The notes under the pieces are model-generated. The model searched no databases and was not told where the DNA came from. It saw only the letters and a program-made list of their open reading frames with translations. Positions 15,517 to 23,590 of a DNA stretch of 64,000 nucleotides are shown piece by piece. The position numbers and the translations under genes are program-made. The stretch is from JBLEFH01 sp047345645 (lineage in GTDB: Bacteria > Pseudomonadota > Alphaproteobacteria > Rhodobacterales > Rhodobacteraceae): the NCBI GenBank assembly GCA_047345645.1, contig JBLEFH010000001.1; one strand, written 5' to 3'. Numbering within the stretch: position 1 is the first letter of the stretch; the number at the start of each line of letters is the position of its first letter.

Positions 15517-17378
15517 TCCCGACGCTTGGTTGCTGCTATTATCCCGAACATTGGCCGGAAGCGATCTGGGCCGAAGATGCCGCCCGGATGAAGGCGGCGG
15601 GGCTCACTTGGGTACGCATCGGCGAGTTCGCGTGGAGCCGGATCGAGCCGAAAGAGGGGCAATTTGATTGGGCGTGGCTCGACCGCGCGGTCGACATCCT
15701 CGGCGCGGCGGGCCTCAAGGTGGTGATGGGCACGCCGACCGCGACGCCGCCCCGCTGGGTGGTCACGAAACATCCCGATATGCTTGCGGTGGATGCGGAT
15801 GGCCGCACGCGCGGTTTTGGCTCGCGCCGACATTATTGTTTCTCCCACGAGGGTTACCGCGCCGAGGCCGCCCGCATCACCGAGGCCATGGCCAAGCGCT
15901 ACGGCCCGAACCCGCATGTCGCGGCGTGGCAGACCGACAATGAATATGGCTGCCACGACACGACGCTTTCCTATTCGGACGCCGCGCGCCGCGCCTTCCG
16001 CGACTGGCTGGGTCAAAAATACCAGTCGCCGGACGCGCTCAACCGGGCTTGGGGCAATGTGTTCTGGTCGATGCAGTATGACAGTTTCGACGAGATCGAC
16101 CTGCCGAACCTCACCGTGACCGAGCCGAACCCGGCGCATGTCATGGATTTTCGCCGCTTTTCCTCCGATCAGGTGGCCGCGTTCAACCGCAGCCAAGCCG
16201 AGATTTTGCGCCGTTACACCGAGGCGCCGCTGACCCATAACTATATGGGCCGCATCACGGATTTCGACCATTTCGCCGTCGGCGCGGATCTCGATTTCGC
16301 GTCATGGGACAGCTATCCGCTCGGCTTTCTGGAGGATCGCTCATGGGATGGCGAGGAGTGGAAAGCGCGGTTTGCCCGCCATGGTGATCCGGATTTTCAG
16401 GCCTTTCACCACGATCTTTACCGCGCGGTCGGGCGCGGGCGCTGGTGGGTGATGGAGCAGCAACCCGGTCCCGTGAATTGGGCACCCTACAACCCGACAC
16501 CCGCGGACGGCATGGTCCGCCTTTGGTCGTGGGAGGCCATCGCCCATGGCGCGGAGGCCGTGGTCTATTTCCGCTGGCGTCAGGTGCCCTTTGCGCAGGA
16601 GCAAATGCATGCTGGCCTTCTGCGTCCGGACTCCGCGCCGTCGCGCGGGTTGATCGAAGCGGAAGAGGTCGCGAAAGAGATCGCGGGTCTCGGAAATGTT
16701 GCGCAGCAAATTGCGCCCGTCGGTTTGGTCTTCGACTACGCCTCGGCATGGTCGAGCGAGGTGCAGCCGCAGGGCCGCGACTATGATTATTTCCAACTGG
16801 TGTTCGAGACTTACCGCGCGCTCCGCCGCCTCGGTCTCACGGTCGACATCCTGCCGCCGGACACTGCCGATTTCGGCGCGCGTAAAATGGTGGTCATTCC
16901 GGGCCTTTTCGCATGGACCGCCGCACTTCGCCGCGCGGTCGAGAGCTTCGATGGTCTCGTTGTCGCTGGCCCGCGCACCGGCGCAAAAACCGAGGATTTC
17001 CACACGCCCGTTCCCCTCCCGCCGCAAATGCCCGGCGTCGCCGCAACCGTCTCACGTGTTGCCAGTCTCCGCCCAAACCTCCGTGTGCCGCTCCCGAACG
17101 GCGGCAAAATCATCCGCTGGCGCGAGGAGGTGGACACGGACACGGCCATCGAAACCGGCGACGATGGCTGGCCCGTCCTGATGGGGAGCGACAAGCGTTT
17201 CTACCTCGCGGGCTGGCTCGACGGCGCAGCCGCGCATCGCATCTTTGGCGATCTGGCGCAAAAAGCGGGGCTGGCGGTGACCGATCTCGGCGATGCCAAA
17301 CGCCGCCGGGACACCGCGACGCATCGCTTCCTCTTCGACTATGAAGCCGCCAGTGTGGAGATCATCCCGCATGACTGA
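15513..17378 (+). CDS. Beta-galactosidase, GH42 family
   Basis: A 621-residue cytoplasmic enzyme. The GH42 TIM barrel begins at once (YYPEHWPEAIWAEDAARMK). The catalytic acid/base Glu144 lies in TDNEYGC and the nucleophile Glu315 in VMEQQPGPVNW. The trimerisation domain with the glutamine-amidotransferase-like fold follows (about 390-590). It releases beta-linked galactose. Finding it in the same transcript as the GH36 enzyme means that the pathway can process substrates with either or both linkages. The start overlaps the lactonase stop by ATGA. The end overlaps the epimerase gene by 8 bases. Confidence 0.94.
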   Translation: MIPTLGCCYYPEHWPEAIWAEDAARMKAAGLTWVRIGEFAWSRIEPKEGQFDWAWLDRAVDILGAAGLKVVMGTPTATPPRWVVTKHPDMLAVDADGRTRGFGSRRHYCFSHEGYRAEAARITEAMAKRYGPNPHVAAWQTDNEYGCHDTTLSYSDAARRAFRDWLGQKYQSPDALNRAWGNVFWSMQYDSFDEIDLPNLTVTEPNPAHVMDFRRFSSDQVAAFNRSQAEILRRYTEAPLTHNYMGRITDFDHFAVGADLDFASWDSYPLGFLEDRSWDGEEWKARFARHGDPDFQAFHHDLYRAVGRGRWWVMEQQPGPVNWAPYNPTPADGMVRLWSWEAIAHGAEAVVYFRWRQVPFAQEQMHAGLLRPDSAPSRGLIEAEEVAKEIAGLGNVAQQIAPVGLVFDYASAWSSEVQPQGRDYDYFQLVFETYRALRRLGLTVDILPPDTADFGARKMVVIPGLFAWTAALRRAVESFDGLVVAGPRTGAKTEDFHTPVPLPPQMPGVAATVSRVASLRPNLRVPLPNGGKIIRWREEVDTDTAIETGDDGWPVLMGSDKRFYLAGWLDGAAAHRIFGDLAQKAGLAVTDLGDAKRRRDTATHRFLFDYEAASVEIIPHD

Positions 17379-18330
17379 GCCCTTCGATCTGCCGGACGGA
17401 CGGCGCGGCCAGACCATCCGTCTCGAAAGCGGCCCGATGAGCGCCCGCATCCTGACGCTCGGCGCGACAGTGCAGGAACTGCGCCTCGGCGGGCGCCACT
17501 TGATGCTCGGCCTCGCCAACCCGGCGGACTATCTCGGCGTGCCGCATGTCATGGGCGCGATCCTCGCGCCGGTCGTCAATCGTGTGAAAGATGCGGCGGC
17601 GATGATCGGTGGAACCCCTTGGAAAACCGAACCCAACTGGCGCGGCCATCTGCTGCATAGCGGCCCCGAGGGCGCGCACATGCAAGTGTGGGAGATCACC
17701 GCGCAAGACGCGACCAGCGTCACCCTTTCGGTCACGCTAAATGGCCCCTTTCCCGGACCAAACCATGTGAGCGCGCGCTACGATCTCACCGCCGACGCGC
17801 TCCACCTCACCCTTGACATGACGACCGACGCGCCAACCCTCTGCGCCCCCGCTTTCCACCCCTATTTCAACTTCGGCGGCGCCTCGCGCGATCATCATCT
17901 CCGCATTCTCGCAGATCACTACCTGCCCACCGACTCCGACCTCCTGCCGACCGGAGAGATTGCGGCGGTGGAGGGCACGGCCTTCGATTTCCGCGACACC
18001 CGCGCAATCAGCCAGCCCTATGACAGCTGCTTTTGCCTCTCGCATAACCAGCGCGACCTGCGCCTCGTCGCATGGCTCACCGCCCCGGATGGCGGGCTGA
18101 CCATGGAGCTCTCGACAACGGAGCCGGGTCTGCAACTCTTCCTCGGCGACACGACCGAAAGCGACGCGCCGGGTCTGGATGGCGACCCCTACGGCCCGGA
18201 AGCGGGCATCGCGCTCGAGGCCCAAAATTGGCCAAGCGCGGACCGTTTCGAGGCCTTCCCAAACACGCTGCTGAAACCCGGCGGGCGCTACCGGCAGGAG
18301 ACGCGATTCCGATTCACCGAGTCAGCGTGA
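17371..18330 (+). CDS. Aldose 1-epimerase (galactose mutarotase) family protein
   Basis: A 319-residue beta-supersandwich protein. GAILAPVVNRVKDAAAMIGG holds the substrate-binding Asn-Arg pair, HPYFNFGG (about residue 165) carries the catalytic His, and EAQNWP near residue 288 carries the general-base Glu. It interconverts the anomers of galactose released by the two galactosidases, which speeds supply to the anomer-specific dehydrogenase. It is the last gene of the plus-strand chain and overlaps the GH42 gene by 8 bases. Its 3' end overlaps the convergent YeeE-like pseudogene by 9 bases, so no terminator fits between them. Confidence 0.9.
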   Translation: MTEPFDLPDGRRGQTIRLESGPMSARILTLGATVQELRLGGRHLMLGLANPADYLGVPHVMGAILAPVVNRVKDAAAMIGGTPWKTEPNWRGHLLHSGPEGAHMQVWEITAQDATSVTLSVTLNGPFPGPNHVSARYDLTADALHLTLDMTTDAPTLCAPAFHPYFNFGGASRDHHLRILADHYLPTDSDLLPTGEIAAVEGTAFDFRDTRAISQPYDSCFCLSHNQRDLRLVAWLTAPDGGLTMELSTTEPGLQLFLGDTTESDAPGLDGDPYGPEAGIALEAQNWPSADRFEAFPNTLLKPGGRYRQETRFRFTESA

Positions 18331-18751
18331 CGCGAAAAACCGGGCGTCGATCCGCCGCGCCGTCCAACGTCCCGCGAGAAGCGCCGCGACGAAAAGCACC
18401 GGTTCGATCCGCATGAGTCCGAGCGCAGGGACAACGCCGCCGGGGCAAAATCCGCTGATCCCCCAACCGATCCCGAAAATCATCGCGCCGATGATGAGCC
18501 GGGCGTCGATAGCGGTTTTGGTCGGAAGATCAAAACGTTCTGTGATGAAAGGCGCATCGCGCCGCGCAAAAAATCACACGATAGCCAAAGACGGTCACCG
18601 CAAGCGCGCCGCCCATCACAAAGATCAGGCTCGGGTCCCACTGTCCCAAAATATCGAAGAAGTTGAGCACCTTCGCCGGATCGATCATCCCGGAGAGCGC
18701 GATACCTGCACCAAAGATCATGCCGATAAGTAGCGCCGCAATCAGTCGCAT
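18322..18751 (-). pseudogene. YeeE/YedE-type transporter, second half, broken by a one-base frameshift
   Basis: Read from ATG 18751 the frame gives MRLIAALLIGMIFGAGIAL and continues through DPSLIFVMGGALAVTVFGYR before it meets a stop soon after a run of six T (complement of A 18568-18573). Shifting by one base at that run restores a long matching tail: FARRDAPFITERFDLPTK, then ARLIIGAMIFGIGWGISGFC and PGGVVPALG, to a stop at 18322-18324. With five T the gene would encode 142 residues, the normal size of this small partner of the YeeE/YedE sulfur-transport family. It may be a true recent pseudogene, a phase-variable gene or a sequencing error. The start shares one base with its partner's stop. 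Confidence 0.85.
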
Positions 18752-19182
18752 CAGACCCCTCCAAACACATGGCGGACGACGAAAAGCGTGACGATTGCAC
18801 TGGTCAGAAAAATAGCCGTCACGACCAGGGACCGCCGCGCGCCGCGCGCGATCCCGCACACCCCATGGCCCGACGTGCAGCCTGCGCCAAAAGAAGTGCC
18901 GATGCCGACCAGAAACCCGCCGATGAGCATCATGGGCGTGGCGATCGGAACCTCAAAAGAGATCGGGGTGCCGCCTAAGCTGATCCAAAGAAAGGGTGTC
19001 AGAACCGCGCCGATGAGAAATGCGAATGTGACGTCGACGCCGGCTCTGTAGGGCGGCAACAGCGCGCCAATTAATCCGGTCATCCCGGCAATGCGTCCAA
19101 AAAGTGCCATAAACAGCGCTGCGGAGAGGCCGATCAATGCGCCGCCAGCCAGAGAAAGAAGCGGTGTAAATTCTGTCATCAT
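18751..19182 (-). CDS. YeeE/YedE family (sulfur transport) membrane protein, first half
   Basis: A 143-residue membrane protein with four hydrophobic segments. FGAGCTSGHGVCGIAR (about residues 103-118) is the conserved cysteine-bearing motif of the YeeE/YedE family, which imports thiosulfate or related sulfur species (named from TsuA/YeeE studies). This family is often split into two small proteins, as here. The second half downstream is frameshifted, so the pair may not work. An ATG one codon in (19179) is an alternative start. The gene lies divergent from a SqrR/BigR-type regulator, which fits a sulfur-stress function. Confidence 0.9.
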   Translation of the reverse strand: MMTEFTPLLSLAGGALIGLSAALFMALFGRIAGMTGLIGALLPPYRAGVDVTFAFLIGAVLTPFLWISLGGTPISFEVPIATPMMLIGGFLVGIGTSFGAGCTSGHGVCGIARGARRSLVVTAIFLTSAIVTLFVVRHVFGGV

Positions 19183-19457
19183 AAAATTCAGACTCGCATG
19201 TTTATGATCTGGCGATGTTCAATTGAAACCGGAAATCCGGATCGCCGTGACCGCGATATCTACGATAGCAAGCCTCTTTCAGCAAGAACGACGCAACGCC
19301 GTGAGGGATGGCGGAAATATCGATTTTCCAAGTTCGAAAAATGCTTAATCGAAACCGGTCTTCCGCTGATCTTAGCCATAAATTCGGCTTCGTGTTGCGC
19401 CTGAATATTGAAAAGGCTAAAAATTTAGAAGTCTTTGTTAAATATGCAGTTTGTCTA
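19183..19457. promoter_or_regulatory. Divergent regulatory interval between the YeeE/YedE and ArsR-type genes
   Basis: The 275 bases are more AT-rich than their surroundings and hold no convincing gene. An interrupted inverted repeat, TTTTC (19324-19328) and GAAAA (19336-19340) with 7 bases between, is a possible operator. A short imperfect duplication, GAAACCGG followed by a near-match, occurs around 19222 and 19351. The published SqrR-type site ATTC-N8-GAAT was looked for by eye and not found. Confidence 0.4.
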
Positions 19458-19784
19458 ATGTTTGATTTTGATGAAATAGAACCTCACCTGACCCAAGCGG
19501 CCCGGACTTTGCACATGATGTCCAATCCTGCGCGCTTAAAACTTCTTTGTGTGCTCAGTGAGGGGGAGACGAGTGTGGGAAGCATCGTCGAGGCGACCGC
19601 CATGCCGCAGCCAACTGTCTCGCAGCATTTGCGGCAACTGCGTGAAGCGGGCCTCATCGAGAGCCGTCGCCAGGGTCAGATGGTTTATAATCGTCTAAAG
19701 GGTGACGCCGTGACGCAAATTATGGATGTGCTCTACGAACTCTATTGCAAGCCGACGATGATAGCGAATCGAGACGCGCTCTGA
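19458..19784 (+). CDS. ArsR-family regulator, SqrR/BigR-like persulfide sensor
   Basis: A 108-residue winged helix-turn-helix protein (LTQAARTLHMMSNPARLKLL, then TVSQHLRQLREAGLIESRRQ as recognition helix and wing). Cys31 (LLCVL) and Cys97 (LYCKP) are 66 residues apart, the same spacing as the sensing pair of Rhodobacter capsulatus SqrR (41/107) and Xylella BigR (42/108). Those proteins form a polysulfide bridge in response to sulfane sulfur and release DNA. The usual ArsR metal site was not seen. ATG 19458 gives the family's usual length; the frame is open further upstream, but those codons add a segment unlike the family. It faces the YeeE/YedE pair, its likeliest target. Confidence 0.88.
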   Translation: MFDFDEIEPHLTQAARTLHMMSNPARLKLLCVLSEGETSVGSIVEATAMPQPTVSQHLRQLREAGLIESRRQGQMVYNRLKGDAVTQIMDVLYELYCKPTMIANRDAL

Positions 19785-19823
19785 TGGATTGTTTGGTTAG
19801 ACTCTCATGATGAGCAGAGCATT

Positions 19824-20312
19824 CTAGTTATCTTGCCGGATGGCGTCCGTGATGAGGATCCCTTTAATCTCATTGTGACTGACGTCCTTGGCCGAGGCGA
19901 GAAGCTTGGCGCGCAGATCAGCCATGGCCGCACCGGTGCCGAAGCTATCGCGAAACCCGCCCGACGCCGCATGATCCATCATATCCTTCAAGAGATGGTC
20001 GCGGAGTTTCGGCATCAGCTTCTCGATTGTCTCTTTCTCTTCTTCCTCGATCTCCAGAGTTATGGCGATCGTGATCATAGAACTGACACGGCCATCCTTG
20101 AGGTCAGGCAGGATAAAGGGCTCTTCCATTGGCAGATAGCTGAGCGCGTCCGCGTCGGGTTCGGAATCTTTCTGAGGCTCTGTCGAGACTTCGCAACTTT
20201 CCTCTTCCTCGACACAAGCCTCAGGCGGCGCGCTTTTGGTGAACGAAGCGCCAGCGATCCCTGCGCCCAAACCGAGCAAAAGTGCGACAACCGGAAGAAG
20301 TTTTTTCAACAT
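19824..20312 (-). CDS. fliL: Flagellar basal body-associated protein FliL
   Basis: A 162-residue protein with one N-terminal membrane segment (LLPVVALLLGLGAGIAGASF) and an acidic linker (about 30-60, EEEESCEVSTEPQKDSEPD). A C-terminal periplasmic FliL domain follows (VSSMITIAITLEIEEEEKE, then the helical TIEKLMPKLRDHLLKDMM). FliL surrounds the stator units at the motor and helps torque or stability. It ends the flgG-flgA-flgH-fliL run on the minus strand and is 8 bases from flgH. The opposing ArsR gene ends 39 bases away. Confidence 0.88.
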   Translation of the reverse strand: MLKKLLPVVALLLGLGAGIAGASFTKSAPPEACVEEEESCEVSTEPQKDSEPDADALSYLPMEEPFILPDLKDGRVSSMITIAITLEIEEEEKETIEKLMPKLRDHLLKDMMDHAASGGFRDSFGTGAAMADLRAKLLASAKDVSHNEIKGILITDAIRQDN

Positions 20313-20320
20313 ATGAGACC

Positions 20321-21088
20321 TTAGAACGGGAGTACGCTATCGACGATTTGCTGGCCGTAGCGTGGTTGCTGCGCGTTCGAGATGCGCCCGCGTCCGCCAT
20401 AGGAAATACGAGCGCCTGCAATTTTGTCATAAGTGATCTCGTTGCGACGCGAGATATCTTCGGGGCGGACAATCCCGGCGATTTGCAAGTCGCGCATCTC
20501 GAAATTGACGCGGACCTGCTGCGAGCCGGTGATGTAGAAATGCCCATTGGTCAGCACTTGCGTCACCGTGGCTGCGACGCGAAGCGTGATTTCTTCACCG
20601 CGCTGCACCGACCCGTCGCCTTGCGCTGCAGAACGCGAGTCAAAAGAAACCCCGGGCGAGAGTGGGTTCTCACCGCCGATCAGCTCCCCGACTTTTTGAT
20701 CCAATCCAAGCAGCGCACCAACCGTCATCTGCTCGTTGCCCGAGCGGCTGAACTCCGAGCTGTTCTGGATCCGGGCCTCATCCTCAATATCGATGACGAC
20801 CGTCAGAATATCGCCGAGCGCGTTGGCGCGCCTGTCACCCAAGAGCGAGTTCGGTCCGGCCTGCCAAAGTGACGGGCCGCTGGGAGGCATCTGCGATTCA
20901 ATCATGGGGCCGCCATATGTCGTGTCTTGGGCAGCACCGTTATAGGCGGCCGCTTGCACCGGCTGCTGAACCGGAGAAATCATCGGGGGCAGGGGGACCG
21001 GGCTCAGTTCCGGCTCGCGCCCGATGTCTCGCGCCGCTCCGCAGGCGGTGAGCATGAGCAGACCCAGAAGGGAAATAAAAATCTTCAT
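20321..21088 (-). CDS. flgH: Flagellar L-ring lipoprotein FlgH
   Basis: A 255-residue lipoprotein. The signal MKIFISLLGLLMLTACG ends in a lipobox with the modified Cys at residue 16. The FlgH domain shows SLWQAGPNSLLGDRRANALG, DILTVVIDIEDEA and the C-terminal VRPEDISRRNEITYDKIAGA plus YGQQIVDSVLPF. It forms the outer-membrane bushing of the flagellar rod. The start overlaps the flgA stop by ATGA. Normal length. Confidence 0.96.
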   Translation of the reverse strand: MKIFISLLGLLMLTACGAARDIGREPELSPVPLPPMISPVQQPVQAAAYNGAAQDTTYGGPMIESQMPPSGPSLWQAGPNSLLGDRRANALGDILTVVIDIEDEARIQNSSEFSRSGNEQMTVGALLGLDQKVGELIGGENPLSPGVSFDSRSAAQGDGSVQRGEEITLRVAATVTQVLTNGHFYITGSQQVRVNFEMRDLQIAGIVRPEDISRRNEITYDKIAGARISYGGRGRISNAQQPRYGQQIVDSVLPF

Positions 21089-21498
21089 GGCTTCACCTCG
21101 ACGATGCCGATACCTGTCGCGACTCCGCTGACGATCATTTTGGACTCAAGATTCATGACGCGGATGATGTCTCCTTCGGCAGCGCGGTCGAGAGCGCGGC
21201 CTTCGCTGCGGATTTCCAGGCCGTCGCTGCGATACACCAGCGTGCAAAGATCGTTGCGGCCAATCACGGCGGGCGGGGTTAGGTTGCCTTCATAGAGCGG
21301 GCGACCGGGGTAGACGGCTTGTTTGACTTCCATCCCGATGGCGCGCGCCGGGTCGGTCATTGCGCCTGCGATGGGGGTTTCCGCAATGAGAATATCCGCG
21401 GCGCTCAATACCTCTTGCGGCCGGATTACGCGCGACACGGTCAGCGTCTCGGCGCAAAGCGGGGCGGCCAGAAAGAGGAGGGGAATCAGCCAGCACAT
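21085..21498 (-). CDS. flgA: Flagellar P-ring assembly chaperone FlgA
   Basis: A 137-residue exported protein with a signal peptide (MCWLIPLLFLAAPLCA) and the SAF/FlgA domain (VIRPQEVLSAADILIAE, GMEVKQAVYPGRPLYEGNL, VMNLESKMIVSGVATGIG). It is shorter than E. coli FlgA, as is common for alphaproteobacteria, which often carry only the C-terminal SAF-type domain. It helps FlgI polymerise into the P ring in the periplasm. Its start shares one base with the flgG stop and its stop overlaps the flgH start. Confidence 0.93.
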   Translation of the reverse strand: MCWLIPLLFLAAPLCAETLTVSRVIRPQEVLSAADILIAETPIAGAMTDPARAIGMEVKQAVYPGRPLYEGNLTPPAVIGRNDLCTLVYRSDGLEIRSEGRALDRAAEGDIIRVMNLESKMIVSGVATGIGIVEVKP

Positions 21499-22283
21499 CA
21501 GCGGATTTGGGTCGTTGCGGCGAGCATTTGGTCCGCTGCGGTGATCACCTTCGCGTTCAACTCATACCCGCGCTGCGCCTCGATCAGATCGGTGATTTCG
21601 CGCACGGCGTCGACGGTTGAACCTTCAAGATAACCCTGCAGCATCGTCCCGCGACCATCGATACCCGGCTCACCCGTTTGCGGATCGCCCGACGCTTCTG
21701 TTTGCAGATAAATATTGCCGCCGCGCGCTTCGAGGCCCTTTTCGTTGACAAAGGTTGTGAGCGTGAGCTGCCCCAAAAGCTGCTCCTGCGCTTGATCCAC
21801 GAAACGCGCATAGACCTCACCATTGGCGTTGATCGTGACCGCGCGCGTGTCCTCCGGGATCGTGATATCCGGTACCAGCGGATAACCCGCAGTCGTGACA
21901 AGCTGCCCCTCGCTGATGACTTTCATCGCGCCGTCGCGGGTGAATGCCTGCTCGCCCGTCGGCAGCGTCACCTCCAGATAGCCGTTGCCCTCAATTGCGA
22001 CATCGAGCTCGCCGCCCGTTTGCTTCACCGCGCCTTGGCCGACATTCATGGTTACCGCGACAGGGCGGACACCCCGGCCAAGCTGGATGCCGGTCGGCAA
22101 AACTGTCCCGTCCGACGCGCTGATCGCGCCGGGACGCTGCACCTGCTCATAGGTCAGATCCGCGAATTCGGCACGCCGCGAGTTGTAAGCCGTCGTGTTC
22201 ATATTCGCGAGGTTGTTGGAGGTGACTTCCACCCGCGTTTGCTGCGCGTGCATCCCGGTGGCGGCGATCATCAAAGCTTTCAT
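21498..22283 (-). CDS. flgG: Flagellar distal rod protein FlgG
   Basis: A 261-residue rod protein. The N-terminal rod motif (ARTGMHAQQTRVEVTSNNLANMNT-like, here MHAQQTRVEVTSNNLANMNT) and C-terminal VDAVREITDLIEAQRGYELN plus KVITAADQMLAATTQIR are diagnostic of FlgG. It forms the distal rod that crosses the P and L rings. It lies 12 bases from flgF and overlaps flgA. Length matches E. coli FlgG (260). Confidence 0.97.
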   Translation of the reverse strand: MKALMIAATGMHAQQTRVEVTSNNLANMNTTAYNSRRAEFADLTYEQVQRPGAISASDGTVLPTGIQLGRGVRPVAVTMNVGQGAVKQTGGELDVAIEGNGYLEVTLPTGEQAFTRDGAMKVISEGQLVTTAGYPLVPDITIPEDTRAVTINANGEVYARFVDQAQEQLLGQLTLTTFVNEKGLEARGGNIYLQTEASGDPQTGEPGIDGRGTMLQGYLEGSTVDAVREITDLIEAQRGYELNAKVITAADQMLAATTQIR

Positions 22284-22295
22284 TCCGAGACTCCT

Positions 22296-23015
22296 TCAGA
22301 GTTGTCCAAGCGTGCGGGTGACCGAGCGGATCCGCTCATCCTCGCGATCCAGAAATTTTTGACCCAGCTCGTAATTGCGCTGAATTTCGATCATGCGTGC
22401 GATCTCGCTGATCGGGTCTACATTCGAAGTCTCAAGAAAACCTTGACGAATGGCGGAAGTCTCAGTGGGCTCGATCTCGGATTCGTAGCGAAAGCGCACG
22501 CCATCTTCGCGCACCAGTTTCGTGGGATCTGGCGCGGCAAAAACGCCGACCTGACCCACCGGCTGACCGTTCGCGGAAATCGTGCCGTCCGCGCCGACGA
22601 CCAGATTGGTGGCGTCGGGCGGGATGAAAATGGGCGCGCCGCCCGCATCAAGCACGCGCGCGCCATCGGCTGTGACCAGATCGCCTTCGGGGTTCGTCAG
22701 AAAGGCACCTGCGCGGGTGAGGCGCGGCCCCTCCAGCGTCTCGATCTGGAAGTAACCATCGCCTTCGATCGCCATATCAAGCGGATTGCTTGTCTGTTTC
22801 AGGCCGCCGCTGACCTCGGCGGTATAATGCGTGCGCGCACCTGCCATGGCGACGCCTTCGGTTCCAAAACCGGTTCGGGCGAGCATTTCGGAGAACACCA
22901 TGCCCTTTTTGCGAAAGCCGCCCGTCGAAATATTCGCGATATTGTTCGCAACAATATCCATCTCGCGCAGCAAACCCGATTGCCGTGACAGCGCGATATA
23001 GCCGCCAATATCCAT
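22296..23015 (-). CDS. flgF: Flagellar proximal rod protein FlgF
   Basis: A 239-residue rod protein. The N-terminal REMDIVANNIANISTGGFRK and the C-terminal VDPISEIARMIEIQRNYELG are the terminal helices that build the proximal rod. The middle (about 75-175) is the FlgF/FlgG D1 domain. A clear AAGGAG site precedes the ATG. It follows fliQ by 12 bases in the flgB-flgC-fliE-fliQ-flgF-flgG order usual in Rhodobacteraceae. Confidence 0.96.
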   Translation of the reverse strand: MDIGGYIALSRQSGLLREMDIVANNIANISTGGFRKKGMVFSEMLARTGFGTEGVAMAGARTHYTAEVSGGLKQTSNPLDMAIEGDGYFQIETLEGPRLTRAGAFLTNPEGDLVTADGARVLDAGGAPIFIPPDATNLVVGADGTISANGQPVGQVGVFAAPDPTKLVREDGVRFRYESEIEPTETSAIRQGFLETSNVDPISEIARMIEIQRNYELGQKFLDREDERIRSVTRTLGQL

Positions 23016-23027
23016 GCGGTTTTCTCC

Positions 23028-23294
23028 TTAATGTCCGGCGATGTAGCCGATAATGTCTCGCTGAAAAAAGTTCACGAGCATTTCACCCATGAAGCCCATG
23101 GCGAGCCAAAAAGTGATGATGATCGCGCCGAGTTTCGGGACGAAGGTCAGCGTCATTTCCTGAACCGATGTGAGCGCCTGAAAGAGACCGATGATCAGCC
23201 CAACAACCAGTGAGACGCCCAAAATTGGCACGGAAATGCGAAATCCGACGCCGAGCGCCAGCCGCAGCATGTCGAGAACCGTCTCCTCGGTCAC
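23028..23294 (-). CDS. fliQ: Flagellar export apparatus protein FliQ
   Basis: An 88-residue inner-membrane protein with two hydrophobic helices (FRISVPILGVSLVVGLIIGL and LGAIIITFWLAMGFMGEMLV) joined by the family's FQALTSVQEMTLTFVPK loop. Four FliQ copies sit in the export gate with FliP and FliR. fliR is in this window at 43031-43807, but fliP is not. The start overlaps the fliE stop by ATGA. Confidence 0.95.
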   Translation of the reverse strand: MTEETVLDMLRLALGVGFRISVPILGVSLVVGLIIGLFQALTSVQEMTLTFVPKLGAIIITFWLAMGFMGEMLVNFFQRDIIGYIAGH

Positions 23295-23578
23295 ACCGGC
23301 ATCCGCAGGATTTCCTGATAGGCTTCAACGACTTTGTCGCGAATGGCGACAGCGGCTTCCACCGCAAGCTCACTCCGCGTCAAGGCTTCCACGACCGAGC
23401 GCGCATCACCCTCGCCGGTGAGCGCGGCCTGCGCGGTCGTTTCGCCCTCATGCAAAATGCTGACGAAATCCTCAGCCTTTTGCGCGATGGCACCTCGGCC
23501 GGCGGGCTGGGCCGCATCAGGCTGAATGGCAGGGCGTGCGCCGTTATAAATCTGGCTTGCGGCAACGGATTGCAGCAT
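23291..23578 (-). CDS. fliE: Flagellar hook-basal body complex protein FliE
   Basis: A 95-residue export substrate linking the MS ring to the rod. The C-terminal helix VVEALTRSELAVEAAVAIRD plus KVVEAYQEILRMPV matches the conserved FliE end. The central DFVSILHEGETTAQAALTGEG segment aligns with the preceding helix. Placed between flgC and fliQ, as in many alphaproteobacteria. Confidence 0.94.
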   Translation of the reverse strand: MLQSVAASQIYNGARPAIQPDAAQPAGRGAIAQKAEDFVSILHEGETTAQAALTGEGDARSVVEALTRSELAVEAAVAIRDKVVEAYQEILRMPV

Positions 23579-23590
23579 GGGGAACTCCTG

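Noticed and set aside
19198..19404. 68-residue open frame ahead of the SqrR-like gene
   Set aside because: No ribosome site, mixed composition, and lies in the AT-rich regulatory interval. No family features.
19183..19457. SqrR operator ATTC-N8-GAAT ahead of the regulator
   Set aside because: No such sequence found on reading the interval, although single ATTC and GAAT elements occur.
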